7,535 bases of DNA from Candidatus Woesebacteria bacterium (GCA_020057765.1 JAGVFE010000069.1:1-7535), one strand, 5' to 3'; shown: positions 1 to 5,248, numbered from the stretch's first letter. A program made the numbers and translations. The notes: generated from the sequence alone by a model not told the origin.

Positions 1-2
1 GA

Positions 3-68
3 GGCGAGCTAACACGATTCTTTGAAATGCGTTCGAATTTTTTCAAAAACGTTCACATGTACAAATAG
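3..68 (+). CDS. Possible C-terminal tail of a gene entering from the left
   Basis: This frame is open from the window edge to a TAG stop at 66-68 and would encode 21 residues ending NVHMYK. The other two + frames stop at positions 12 and 25. The peptide is rich in Phe, Arg and Lys and has the look of a protein end, but 66 bases is too short to establish coding. If real, the gene converges on the minus-strand gene ending at 111, and the hairpin at 86-106 would lie between them. No function can be assigned. Confidence 0.28.
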   Translation, partial: GELTRFFEMRSNFFKNVHMYK

Positions 69-85
69 TAAATAGATAGGCTAAA

Positions 86-106
86 AGAGAACCGTCCCTT
101 TTCTCT
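86..106 (-). terminator. Weak intrinsic terminator after the sortase-like gene
   Basis: Read on the minus strand, AGAGAA and TTCTCT form a 6-bp stem around a 9-nt loop, followed by TTTT. It begins 4 nt after the stop codon of the minus-strand gene. The stem is short and AT-rich, so it is a modest candidate. Confidence 0.4.
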
Positions 107-110
107 CTAA

Positions 111-1139
111 TTAGTTGCCTATCGAAATAGCTACAAAATATTTGGTGGCTTGATAGGAAGGGATACCGGCTACTCTTTTTTCTCCGGGGAAAGTATTTTG
201 CCCGCAAAATTCCAGCATGAAATCAGTTTGCGGATTAACTGTGATTTTTTGCTGGGAAGTGAAAAAATCCATCACGTTTACATATCCCGACTTTTTCGCG
301 GCTTCCTGATATACGTATCCCAATGCGGCCGTTTGCTGTGGATCCAAGCGGATAATCCCCTTTATTTTTGCCTTAGCCGTGGCTGGATTTACTAGCCCCT
401 TTCCACTTGAATCAACTTTTTCAACTCCTGTTTTTGGCGCCAGACTCCCTTGCCACAAGATTATCTCGGCTAATCTCATCCCCTCCACGGTTTTAGCAAA
501 TTCATCCGGAGTAAATGGTCTACCGTTTTCCTCCAAGTTTTTTCGCAAACTTTCCAGGGGCATATCGCCCTGCCAGGGATTGCTACCGGAATGGCCTGTC
601 TGGATGACAAAACCTTCATAATATCCGTTTTTTCTTCCCGTAACGTTTAGTGTCGCGGGGTTAACTTTTCTATTCGGATCAAATACCGCACTGAAAGCAT
701 CAGTAGATTCGAGTGCCTTGGGATAAACATATGATTTTATTACCGACCCATCCGGGGTCTTAATAAAAATAAAAAGTGGCGGTGCCGGCTGCAGTCGATT
801 TGCTTCCTTGATGCCCTCTAGATTAAACGGCCCGACAAAAAATGGATTTTCCGGGATAGGTACTGCTTCTTTGGTAGGCGGCGGCCTGATTGGGATCTGG
901 GTGGGAAAAATTGTTGTTGGCGCTGATGGAAGTTGGTCAAGAGGAGTAAGTAATAAACCATCTGGAATCTCGAAAGAAGCAGTTCCATCCGGTTCTGGCT
1001 GATTTGTTTGCCAAGGTGCAATTCCGGCCCTGTCCATAAAATAAGCAACTTCTGCCCATAAAACACAATTGAGCACAGTAAGCGTGGTCAAAAGCAGGGC
1101 TTGTTCCGTTCTCGACCAATGACGAAAAAATTCTTTCAT
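111..1139 (-). CDS. Membrane-anchored protein, candidate divergent sortase
   Basis: The 342-residue product has a short basic N-terminus, one hydrophobic segment (about residues 14-34, a likely signal anchor), a Pro-rich linker (about 45-98) and a globular exported domain (about 100-342). Three features recall sortase transpeptidases: a Gly-hydrophobic-TGHSG segment with His183, a hydrophobic strand ending in LEFCG with Cys312 near the C-terminus, and a final strand ATKYFVAISI, where sortases usually place the catalytic Arg before or in the last strand; here Lys333 or Arg322 would have to serve. Against this, about 130 residues separate His and Cys, roughly twice the usual sortase distance, so an insertion would be needed. 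The neighbouring gene encodes a surface protein with a sortase-like C-terminus, which supports the idea. The ATG start is preceded by AAAGGA 4 nt upstream. That the gene is real is near certain; the function is a hypothesis. Confidence 0.6.
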   Translation of the reverse strand: MKEFFRHWSRTEQALLLTTLTVLNCVLWAEVAYFMDRAGIAPWQTNQPEPDGTASFEIPDGLLLTPLDQLPSAPTTIFPTQIPIRPPPTKEAVPIPENPFFVGPFNLEGIKEANRLQPAPPLFIFIKTPDGSVIKSYVYPKALESTDAFSAVFDPNRKVNPATLNVTGRKNGYYEGFVIQTGHSGSNPWQGDMPLESLRKNLEENGRPFTPDEFAKTVEGMRLAEIILWQGSLAPKTGVEKVDSSGKGLVNPATAKAKIKGIIRLDPQQTAALGYVYQEAAKKSGYVNVMDFFTSQQKITVNPQTDFMLEFCGQNTFPGEKRVAGIPSYQATKYFVAISIGN

Positions 1140-1183
1140 ATTTTCCTTTGCTCTATCGCAAAAATTTTTGTGACAAAGAAAAG

Positions 1184-1241
1184 GAAGCGTGGCGATGATG
1201 AGATTGGGGGTTACCCAAAAGCAAAAACATCACCACGCTTC
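1184..1241 (-). terminator. Intrinsic terminator between surface protein and sortase-like gene
   Basis: Positions 1184-1197 and 1228-1241 form a 14-bp stem (one G-U pair on the minus strand). The 30-nt loop contains a second hairpin (TTGGG at 1204-1208 with CCCAA at 1214-1218). On the minus strand the stem starts 3 nt after the stop of the 2120-1245 gene and is followed by the T-rich run CTTTTCTTTG. It should end most upstream transcripts and allow partial read-through into the sortase-like gene. Confidence 0.75.
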
Positions 1242-1244
1242 ACA

Positions 1245-2120
1245 TCAGTCAGTCTTTTGCCTCCTTCCAAGCAAAATCGTTGCAATACCAATTGCGATTG
1301 CAGCGATCTGCTTCAACACTGGACTCTCCAGCAGGTCCAATCCGACACCCGTCGGCGGCGCTTTGGGAAGCTGCGGCGGCGGTGTCCCCGTCGGGATTGC
1401 CATCGGCGGCGGAGGCGGAGTCGCTACCGGCGGGGGTGAAGTCGCCGTGTTCGTTGCCATCGGCGGCGGAGGCGGCGATGTGTTCGTCGGCGTCGGCGTC
1501 GATGTTCCGGTCACCACCGTCGCCAACGTTGCCGTCGGTGTTGACGTAGACGTAGCCACCGTTCCAGTTGGTGTCGCCGTCGGCGTGGGCGTGCGTGACG
1601 GTGTGTTGGTCGCCGTCGGCGTCAACGATGGCGTCGGAGTACGAGTATGCGTGCTCGTTGATGTACTCGTAGCCGTCGGCGTGCGCGTCGCGGTCGCCGT
1701 AGCCGTCGACGTCGGTGTAGACGTCGCTGTCTGTGTACGTGTAGCCGTCGGCGTCGGCGTGGGAGTTGCGGGACACGGCCCATGACTCAGATTAAACTGT
1801 CCACTCCACTCTGAATAGATTGTCGTTGTAGCGTTCACAACAGCGCTACTCAGATTTAGCGTGGTAGAGTAGTGGGCTACTCCACCGGTAAATTTTAGCA
1901 TTGCCACAACGGCACTTTGCCCATTGTTCCAGAAAACTGTAATGCTAGCTGGAGCTTTTTCCGCGGACCCGATCTGATTTATCACGAAATGCCACTCCGA
2001 GGAGTCGCACTCGTGATCTGTCAAGCTCGATTGCTTGACCGAAATCGGTTTTGTGCCACTCAACCCAATCCCACTTACGCTCATCATTACCATTACCATC
2101 AATAACCAAATCTTTTTCAC
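1245..2120 (-). CDS. Exported surface protein with Thr/Pro stalk and sortase-type C-terminus
   Basis: This 291-residue product starts at GTG, with a good Shine-Dalgarno (GAGGTG at 2130-2125) 4 nt upstream. Residues 1-21 form a signal peptide (KK, then a Met/Val/Leu-rich core). Residues 23-116 look like a compact beta-rich domain bounded by Cys38 and Cys116, which could form a disulfide. Residues 118-250 are a low-complexity stalk of Thr, Pro, Ala and Ser with PPPPP blocks. The end, from L251, has LPKAPPTG, a hydrophobic segment (about 269-284) and the basic tail RRQK, the layout of a cell-wall sorting signal with an expanded LPxTG. Codons ACG/GCG/CCG dominate the stalk and make the opposite strand Gly/Val-rich. 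The next gene may encode its sortase. I do not recognise the globular domain. Confidence 0.9.
   Translation of the reverse strand: MKKIWLLMVMVMMSVSGIGLSGTKPISVKQSSLTDHECDSSEWHFVINQIGSAEKAPASITVFWNNGQSAVVAMLKFTGGVAHYSTTLNLSSAVVNATTTIYSEWSGQFNLSHGPCPATPTPTPTATRTQTATSTPTSTATATATRTPTATSTSTSTHTRTPTPSLTPTATNTPSRTPTPTATPTGTVATSTSTPTATLATVVTGTSTPTPTNTSPPPPPMATNTATSPPPVATPPPPPMAIPTGTPPPQLPKAPPTGVGLDLLESPVLKQIAAIAIGIATILLGRRQKTD
1248..1370 (-). other. Candidate cell-wall sorting signal (LPKAPPTG, TM, RR)
   Basis: The last 41 residues read LPKAPPTG, a short spacer, about 16 hydrophobic residues and a positive tail. Canonical signals are LPxTG plus membrane helix plus Arg/Lys. Here the motif is either LPKA followed by PPTG, or PPTG alone is the cleaved element. 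Without a sortase it would simply be a C-terminal membrane anchor. Confidence 0.55.
1371..1772 (-). repeat. Imperfect short tandem repeats coding the Thr/Pro/Ala stalk
   Basis: The DNA is built from near-repeats of GTCGCCGTCGGCGT-like units (given on the + strand), coding alternating Thr-Pro and Thr-Ala, and from blocks of GGCGGC-type triplets coding PPPPP. The unit ATCGGCGGCGGAGGCGG occurs twice (near 1402 and 1460). Such tracts change length easily by slippage or recombination, so stalk length may vary between strains. Confidence 0.8.
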
Positions 2121-2182
2121 TTTTCACCTCTTTTTTCCTCGGATTTATTCTTTTTCTTCCTCTTTTCATTTTTTCTGATTTA

Positions 2183-2238
2183 CCAGATTTTTCACCTGGA
2201 AGGCCTCACCGAATCATCGGTTGAGAGGAATTGGCCTT
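2183..2238 (-). promoter_or_regulatory. Two abutting hairpins in the leader of the surface protein gene
   Basis: CCAG (2183-2186) pairs with CTGG (2196-2199). Immediately next to it, AAGGCC (2200-2205) pairs with GGCCTT (2233-2238), enclosing TCA-CCGA / TCGG-t-TGA with a four-base loop at 2213-2216 and a bulged base at 2221. Both lie 60-120 nt before the GTG start, so they would be in the 5' leader of the minus-strand mRNA. They match no riboswitch family I could recall. They could be an unrecognised regulatory structure or chance pairing. Confidence 0.35.
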
Positions 2239-2270
2239 TGGCACTCTTTCACCCCTTTCCTTTTTTATGA

Positions 2271-2299
2271 TTGATAGAAGATCTGCGCCCTGAAGACAA
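2271..2299 (-). promoter_or_regulatory. Possible promoter of the surface protein gene
   Basis: On the minus strand TTGTCT (2299-2294) and TATCAA (2276-2271) are separated by 17 nt, each matching 4 of 6 sigma70 consensus bases. Transcription would start near 2264 and give a leader of about 140 nt containing the hairpins at 2183-2238. The match is weak. Confidence 0.28.
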
Positions 2300-2435
2300 A
2301 ACTATCCCCAAAGTGCAGATCTCCATCATAGGAGGACAAAACTGACTGTTAAGGTGCGACGTAAGCCTTCACTTTTCCGCAAAATTGGAAAGAAAGACTT
2401 ATGTCACGAGAAAAAATCCATTTTACCATGGATTT
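2279..2435. other. Intergenic stretch with three inverted repeats, no convincing gene
   Basis: The region 2121-2659 (539 bp) contains no convincing protein gene. In its middle lie AGATCTGC/GCAGATCT (2279-2286 and 2315-2322), GACGTAAG/CTTATGTC (2358-2365 and 2398-2405, one G-U pair, with TTTCC/GGAAA inside), and AAATCCAT/ATGGATTT (2414-2421 and 2428-2435, 6-nt loop). A perfect AGGAGG at 2330-2335 is followed 6 nt later only by CTG, opening a basic 32-codon frame that I do not accept as a gene. The pairings could belong to a noncoding RNA or a mobile remnant. I see no tmRNA, RNase P, SRP or 6S signature. Confidence 0.35.
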
Positions 2436-2553
2436 GACCTGTAGTTTACCAAATTTTGGCTGATTAAATCAAGCGAAAGCCTCAATGGACTATTTTCTCC
2501 CAAGGAAATTCACTTTTACCGAAGTGACCGTAACAGGCGGTTTCTAAATATAG

Positions 2554-2580
2554 TGGTGACCCCGCTCAGCGGGGTCACCA
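2554..2580. repeat. Perfect 12-bp hairpin, TCA triloop (first of a pair)
   Basis: The arms at 2554-2565 and 2569-2580 are exact complements around TCA, and the stem is GC-rich (GACCCCGC) in an AT-rich setting. No T-run follows on either strand, so it is not a standard intrinsic terminator. It shares the cap GC-TNA-GC with the next hairpin. Confidence 0.85.
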
Positions 2581-2592
2581 AGCTAAACTTCG

Positions 2593-2619
2593 TGCATAGC
2601 CAGCTAAGCTGGCTATGCA
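2593..2619. repeat. Perfect 12-bp hairpin, TAA triloop (second of a pair)
   Basis: The arms at 2593-2604 and 2608-2619 are exact complements around TAA. The stem sequence differs from the first hairpin, but size, loop length and the GC-TNA-GC cap are the same. It lies 12 nt downstream of the first and ends 5 nt before the -35 box of the lysozyme-like gene. Confidence 0.85.
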
Positions 2620-2624
2620 AAAAC

Positions 2625-2653
2625 TTGACACTCCTTTGTATGCATGTCACTAT
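2625..2653 (+). promoter_or_regulatory. Promoter of first lysozyme-like gene
   Basis: Consensus TTGACA (2625-2630), 17 nt, then CACTAT (2648-2653; A2, A5 and T6 of the -10 match). Predicted transcription start is about 2660, the A of the proposed ATG. TATAGT at 2651-2656 is a better hexamer, but its spacer would be 20 nt. Confidence 0.55.
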
Positions 2654-2659
2654 AGTTGC

Positions 2660-3253
2660 ATGATAGGAAAAGGTCTGCTCGTCGTGGTTTGGTTTCCTCT
2701 CACGTTTGTCTTGCTTTTGGTGAATTTAACCCTTTTGGCCGCAAGCACGCGCGTATCCGCTTCCATTTCCGAACAATATCCACAACCTCTTTCACACCGG
2801 GTCACGGCTAGTGCCGGCACGGCACAGATTTTAGGTGCGAATGTGGTTGCCGGGGACGCACGCGGCCTACTTCTTAAAAAGTTTCTCGAAAAATATAGCT
2901 CTCCTATGGCACCGTATGCAGATTTGCTCGTTCAAAAGGCAGACGAGAACGGCTTTGATTTTCGTCTGGTTGTTTCTATTGCTATGTGTGAAAGCAATCT
3001 AGGCAAGCGCATGCCGTCACGCGACTCTTTTAATCCATTTGGCATTGCTGTCTACACAGGTCAGGAGTTTGGCAAGAAATTTAATGACTGGGAACATGCA
3101 ATTACCTGGGTATCAGAATACATCCGAACGAAATATTATGACCGCGGCATCACTGACCTCAGGGACATCGGTGCCATTTGGGCACCTCCTTCGGTGGAAA
3201 ATGGATATTCCTGGACCAACTGCGTCCAACAATTCATAGGTACTATAACTTGA
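2660..3253 (+). CDS. Exported lysozyme-like (transglycosylase/glucosaminidase-fold) protein, copy 1
   Basis: The 197-residue product has an N-terminal hydrophobic segment (about 5-29, signal peptide or anchor), a variable linker (30-70) and a lysozyme-superfamily-like domain (about 72-197). The key segment is SIAMCESNLGK, whose Glu111 matches the catalytic Glu of lytic transglycosylases and glucosaminidases. It is followed by SFNPFGI, FNDWEHAITWVSEYI and IGAIWAPP. The next gene has the same domain in the same order. Likely role: cutting or binding peptidoglycan outside the membrane. The ATG at 2660 is preferred over one 15 codons upstream, because the earlier ATG lies inside the hairpin and upstream of the promoter. 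A GTG at 2684 preceded by AAAAGG is an alternative start. No Shine-Dalgarno precedes 2660. The TGA stop lies within the -35 box of the next gene. Confidence 0.82.
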   Translation: MIGKGLLVVVWFPLTFVLLLVNLTLLAASTRVSASISEQYPQPLSHRVTASAGTAQILGANVVAGDARGLLLKKFLEKYSSPMAPYADLLVQKADENGFDFRLVVSIAMCESNLGKRMPSRDSFNPFGIAVYTGQEFGKKFNDWEHAITWVSEYIRTKYYDRGITDLRDIGAIWAPPSVENGYSWTNCVQQFIGTIT

Positions 3254-3278
3254 CATTTCGCCAGTTATAGGCTATACT
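3250..3278 (+). promoter_or_regulatory. Near-consensus sigma70 promoter overlapping a stop codon
   Basis: TTGACA (3250-3255), 17-nt spacer, TATACT (3273-3278): 11 of 12 consensus bases. The TGA stop of the upstream gene (3251-3253) is inside the -35 box. Predicted start of transcription is near 3285, giving a leader of about 51 nt for the second lysozyme-like gene. Confidence 0.85.
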
Positions 3279-3288
3279 ACTTGGTTAG

Positions 3289-3334
3289 ATCCTAAAGTGG
3301 TCTGCTTAATCGTAGACTGCTTTAGGATTTTTTT
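3289..3334 (+). terminator. Leader hairpin plus U-tract that buries the Shine-Dalgarno
   Basis: ATCCTAAAG (3289-3297) pairs with CTTTAGGAT (3320-3328). The stem continues inward through 3298-3305 with 3312-3319 (three G-U pairs) to a 6-nt loop, about 17 bp in all, and T-rich sequence follows directly. It has the form of an intrinsic terminator. It begins about 4 nt after the predicted transcription start, and its 3' arm contains AGGA (3324-3327), the only Shine-Dalgarno for the ATG at 3336. It could terminate the upstream gene, attenuate the downstream one, or end a small RNA of about 50 nt. Confidence 0.75.
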
Positions 3335-3335
3335 G

Positions 3336-3887
3336 ATGGCTAAAATCCTTTCTGCATCCGCACTGGTTTTTCTTCTCTTGGCGGCTTCGGCATGGCCGGC
3401 TTTAGCAGCGTGGCCGTCGGTAGCTGACGCTTCTGCTTTGCCAACATTCCGGCAACTTAACCAAGACGAGCGAGTAAGCACTCTTCGGGCAGTTCTTGAC
3501 GACTACGGCTCGCCGCTTGCCGATAGCGCTAAAGACTTCGTCTCTTATGCAGATAAATACCAGCTCGACTGGAAGCTTGTTGCAGCCATAGCGGGGGTTG
3601 AATCCACTTTCGGTAAGCATGTTCCGAGCAACTCATTTAACGCCTGGGGATGGGCAGTATTTACTGGACAACAAAGCGGCGCCACATTCAGAAGCTGGGA
3701 ACGTGGCATCGCACTGGTTTCCCAGGGCATCCGTGAAAAATATCTCAATGATGGTCTGACGAGTGTTGAGCAAATCGGCCGGCGGTATGCTTCCTCGCGC
3801 GCCTGGCCCAACAGCGTTCGCTTTTTCATTGCAAAAATCGAGGGATTTACGCCGACCTCTTCGCGAACGCTCCCCGTAGAGTTATAA
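3336..3887 (+). CDS. Secreted lysozyme-like (transglycosylase/glucosaminidase-fold) protein, copy 2
   Basis: The 183-residue product has a clear signal peptide (MAK, hydrophobic core, PALA-A cleavage near residue 24) and a lysozyme-like domain (about 48-170). AIAGVESTFGK carries the putative catalytic Glu89, followed by NSFNAWGW, FRSWERGIALVSQGIREKY and the C-terminal strand or helix RFFIAKIEGF. It is a paralogue of the preceding gene: the motifs align throughout, with perhaps one third identity by eye, so this is an old tandem duplication. Likely role: peptidoglycan remodelling outside the membrane. I chose the ATG at 3336 because it gives a textbook signal peptide and has AGGA 8 nt upstream; the GTG at 3297 would lie within the leader hairpin. 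The TAA stop is part of the -10 box of tRNA-Leu. Confidence 0.88.
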   Translation: MAKILSASALVFLLLAASAWPALAAWPSVADASALPTFRQLNQDERVSTLRAVLDDYGSPLADSAKDFVSYADKYQLDWKLVAAIAGVESTFGKHVPSNSFNAWGWAVFTGQQSGATFRSWERGIALVSQGIREKYLNDGLTSVEQIGRRYASSRAWPNSVRFFIAKIEGFTPTSSRTLPVEL

Positions 3888-3888
3888 T
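3860..3888 (+). promoter_or_regulatory. Promoter of tRNA-Leu
   Basis: A perfect TATAAT at 3883-3888 contains the TAA stop of the upstream gene. TTCGCG (3860-3865) is a weak -35 at 17 nt. Start of transcription would be near 3895, about 8 nt before the mature tRNA. Confidence 0.6.
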
Positions 3889-3902
3889 GGAAGGAGAACA
3901 TA

Positions 3903-3984
3903 GCTCTCGTGGCGAAATTGGCAGACGCGCAGGATTTAGGATCCTGTGGGGAAACCCTTAGAGGTTCGATTCCTCTCGAGAGCA
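3903..3984 (+). tRNA. tRNA-Leu (anticodon UAG)
   Basis: Acceptor arms GCTCTCG (3903-3909) and CGAGAGC (3977-3983) pair perfectly, with discriminator A at 3984. The anticodon stem CAGGA/TCCTG (3930-3934 and 3942-3946) holds loop TTTAGGA, giving UAG at 3937-3939, which reads CUA and probably other CUN leucine codons. A long variable arm (GGG, GAAA, CCC) marks a class II tRNA. The T arm AGAGG-TTCGATT-CCTCT is canonical. CCA is not encoded (CTT follows), so a CCA-adding enzyme is required. Confidence 0.97.
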
Positions 3985-3985
3985 C

Positions 3986-4014
3986 TTGGCTATCGCCATT
4001 CTTCGTGATAGGAT
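3986..4014 (+). promoter_or_regulatory. Possible promoter of the secreted helical protein gene
   Basis: TTGGCT (3986-3991), 17 nt, TAGGAT (4009-4014), then 6 nt to the ATG at 4021. The same bases give AGGA (4010-4013), 7 nt from the ATG, so they may be a Shine-Dalgarno instead. A 7-bp hairpin (3990-3996 with 4005-4011) also overlaps. Co-transcription with tRNA-Leu is the other possibility. Confidence 0.4.
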
Positions 4015-4020
4015 AAATTC

Positions 4021-4815
4021 ATGTTGAAATTTCTTGCCCCACTTATTTTATTCGTCCTGTTTGCTCCGGTTGTTTTTGCCTCTTCTGCGACGGCATACAA
4101 GGATTATCTCTATCAATTTGATGTCTACCGCACTAAGTACGCGGATTTTAAAGTGGCAAAAAATGAGTATCTCAAATTTAAAACATTAACCAGCCAAACA
4201 ACTGCACTGGGCAACACCAAAGCCATGATGGCTCAACGGGATGAATTACTTCGCGCATATCTTTTACTTCTCAATGAAAAACTCAACGAGAACGCCGGTA
4301 TTTCCGAGACTGAACGCAATACGTATCAAACATACATCCGCAATGAAGTGGCCTTTCTGGAAGGACACAGCAAACTCGTGGAATCCATTGGCTCTTTAGA
4401 GGACGCAACCCAAACTTCCAGAGACCTGGAGTCTCATTACGCCATACTTTCTTCTTCCATGCGCCAAACGATATCCGGTATCAGCTTGGGAGATCTGTCT
4501 GTCCTTGCCAAATCCTTTGATATTGCCCTTGCTGACGCAAAAGCCCTCGTCACAACCAACCGCGGCATCTTTCCACCGGAAAAACAGGCAACGCTCGATC
4601 GCTGGCTGCTTCAAATTGCCAACGTTCGAAGTTTGTATCAACAAAAAGTGGATATTATGCGCGGATACGAACAGGAATTGCGCGGCACCAACATCGAAGA
4701 GCAAAATCAGCGCTTCGCCGCCATCAAAAGAGGAGTCGGTGAAGCACGACAGTATTTGCTCGATGGTTCAGGATATTTGGGAGAACTAACGACAGCACTC
4801 AGGTATCAAAACTAA
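4021..4815 (+). CDS. Secreted helical protein of unknown function
   Basis: The 264-residue product has a signal peptide (MLKF, hydrophobic core, likely cut after VFA at residue 20). The mature part is almost entirely predicted alpha-helical by its heptad-like spacing of Leu, Ile and Ala among charged residues. It begins with an aromatic segment (AYKDYLYQFDVYRTKYADF) and has no cysteine and no catalytic motif that I recognise. It may be a coiled-coil or four-helix protein outside the membrane. Only 2 nt separate it from the next gene, a single-pass membrane protein with no Shine-Dalgarno of its own, so the two are probably translationally coupled and may act together at the envelope. It lies just downstream of tRNA-Leu. 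I cannot name a family. Confidence 0.88.
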   Translation: MLKFLAPLILFVLFAPVVFASSATAYKDYLYQFDVYRTKYADFKVAKNEYLKFKTLTSQTTALGNTKAMMAQRDELLRAYLLLLNEKLNENAGISETERNTYQTYIRNEVAFLEGHSKLVESIGSLEDATQTSRDLESHYAILSSSMRQTISGISLGDLSVLAKSFDIALADAKALVTTNRGIFPPEKQATLDRWLLQIANVRSLYQQKVDIMRGYEQELRGTNIEEQNQRFAAIKRGVGEARQYLLDGSGYLGELTTALRYQN

Positions 4816-4817
4816 TT

Positions 4818-5225
4818 ATGGATACACCCAACCAAACCCAACCCGTAACGCAACAACCGAGCCCCGTGCCGATTGAGGCATCGGCTCCCGGTGCAAATGT
4901 AGTCCCGCCCATGCCTGCACCGTCAAACCCACGAATCAAACCGGAAATAATCACGGCTATCGTCGTGATTCTGCTCGGTGCGCTATTTTTAATCGCCAAC
5001 CGATTCTTGTCTTTCCAAAACTCTAAACCACCGGTCGTGATAGAAAAACCCACACCAACCCCAACCCCGACGCCTACTCGCCTACCATCAGCGCTGGCCA
5101 CACAAAGCGCGTTTCTTAAGCTTGAAGCCAATGGAGCGTCTTTATCGGCGAGCATCAATAATTACGTCGTCGACGACCCAAGTCTTTCTCCGCCGGTCCT
5201 CGAGCTCCCTCTTGGTTTTTTGTGA
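4818..5225 (+). CDS. Small one-pass membrane protein with Pro-rich tail and TP linker
   Basis: The 135-residue product has a Pro/Gln-rich N-terminal region (1-40), one transmembrane helix (about 44-62), a linker with PTPTPTPTPT (about 78-87) and a C-terminal segment (96-134) that may form a helix ending in LSPPVLELPLGF. With few positive charges at the N-terminus and NRF after the helix, orientation is uncertain. The TP linker suggests that the C-terminal part is outside the cell. It starts 2 nt after the upstream stop codon and has no Shine-Dalgarno, which indicates translational coupling with the secreted helical protein. Its last codons contain the promoter of the trigger factor gene. I do not recognise the family. 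Confidence 0.85.
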   Translation: MDTPNQTQPVTQQPSPVPIEASAPGANVVPPMPAPSNPRIKPEIITAIVVILLGALFLIANRFLSFQNSKPPVVIEKPTPTPTPTPTRLPSALATQSAFLKLEANGASLSASINNYVVDDPSLSPPVLELPLGFL

Positions 5226-5241
5226 TTTTCTGTGCTACACT
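5212..5241 (+). promoter_or_regulatory. Promoter of trigger factor gene
   Basis: TTGGTT (5212-5217), 18 nt, TACACT (5236-5241), then 7 nt to the ATG at 5249. The predicted transcript starts at or next to the start codon. The stop codon of the upstream gene (5223-5225) lies in the spacer. Confidence 0.55.
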
Positions 5242-5248
5242 CCTTGAC

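Noticed and set aside
1189..1785. A 198-codon + strand frame rich in Gly and Val
   Set aside because: It is the reverse complement of the Thr/Pro stalk codons of the minus-strand surface protein, which has a signal peptide, Shine-Dalgarno and terminator; the + frame has none.
2183..2262. Known riboswitch classes in the surface protein leader
   Set aside because: I compared by eye with remembered c-di-GMP, c-di-AMP, TPP, FMN, SAM, fluoride and THF consensus elements and found no match.
2342..2440. A basic 32-codon frame starting at CTG after a perfect AGGAGG (2330-2335)
   Set aside because: CTG starts are rare, the peptide has no recognisable feature, and the stretch carries inverted repeats. 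The AGGAGG remains unexplained.
2554..2619. The twin hairpins as intrinsic terminators or a CRISPR array
   Set aside because: No T-run follows on either strand, the only upstream gene points away, the two stems differ in sequence, and there are no repeated spacers.
2615..2659. Earlier in-frame start for the first lysozyme-like gene
   Set aside because: This ATG is within the 3' arm of a perfect hairpin and upstream of the promoter that would transcribe the gene. The added residues do not improve the signal peptide.
3297..3335. Earlier GTG start for the second lysozyme-like gene
   Set aside because: It lies within the leader hairpin, and the ATG at 3336 gives a textbook signal peptide with a Shine-Dalgarno.
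3545..3985. Minus-strand frame of 146 codons running through tRNA-Leu
   Set aside because: It overlaps the tRNA and the well-supported lysozyme-like gene, and its product has no recognisable features.
4799..5158. Minus-strand frame with VGVGVGVG
   Set aside because: It is a shadow of the TP linker and Pro-rich codons of the + strand membrane protein.
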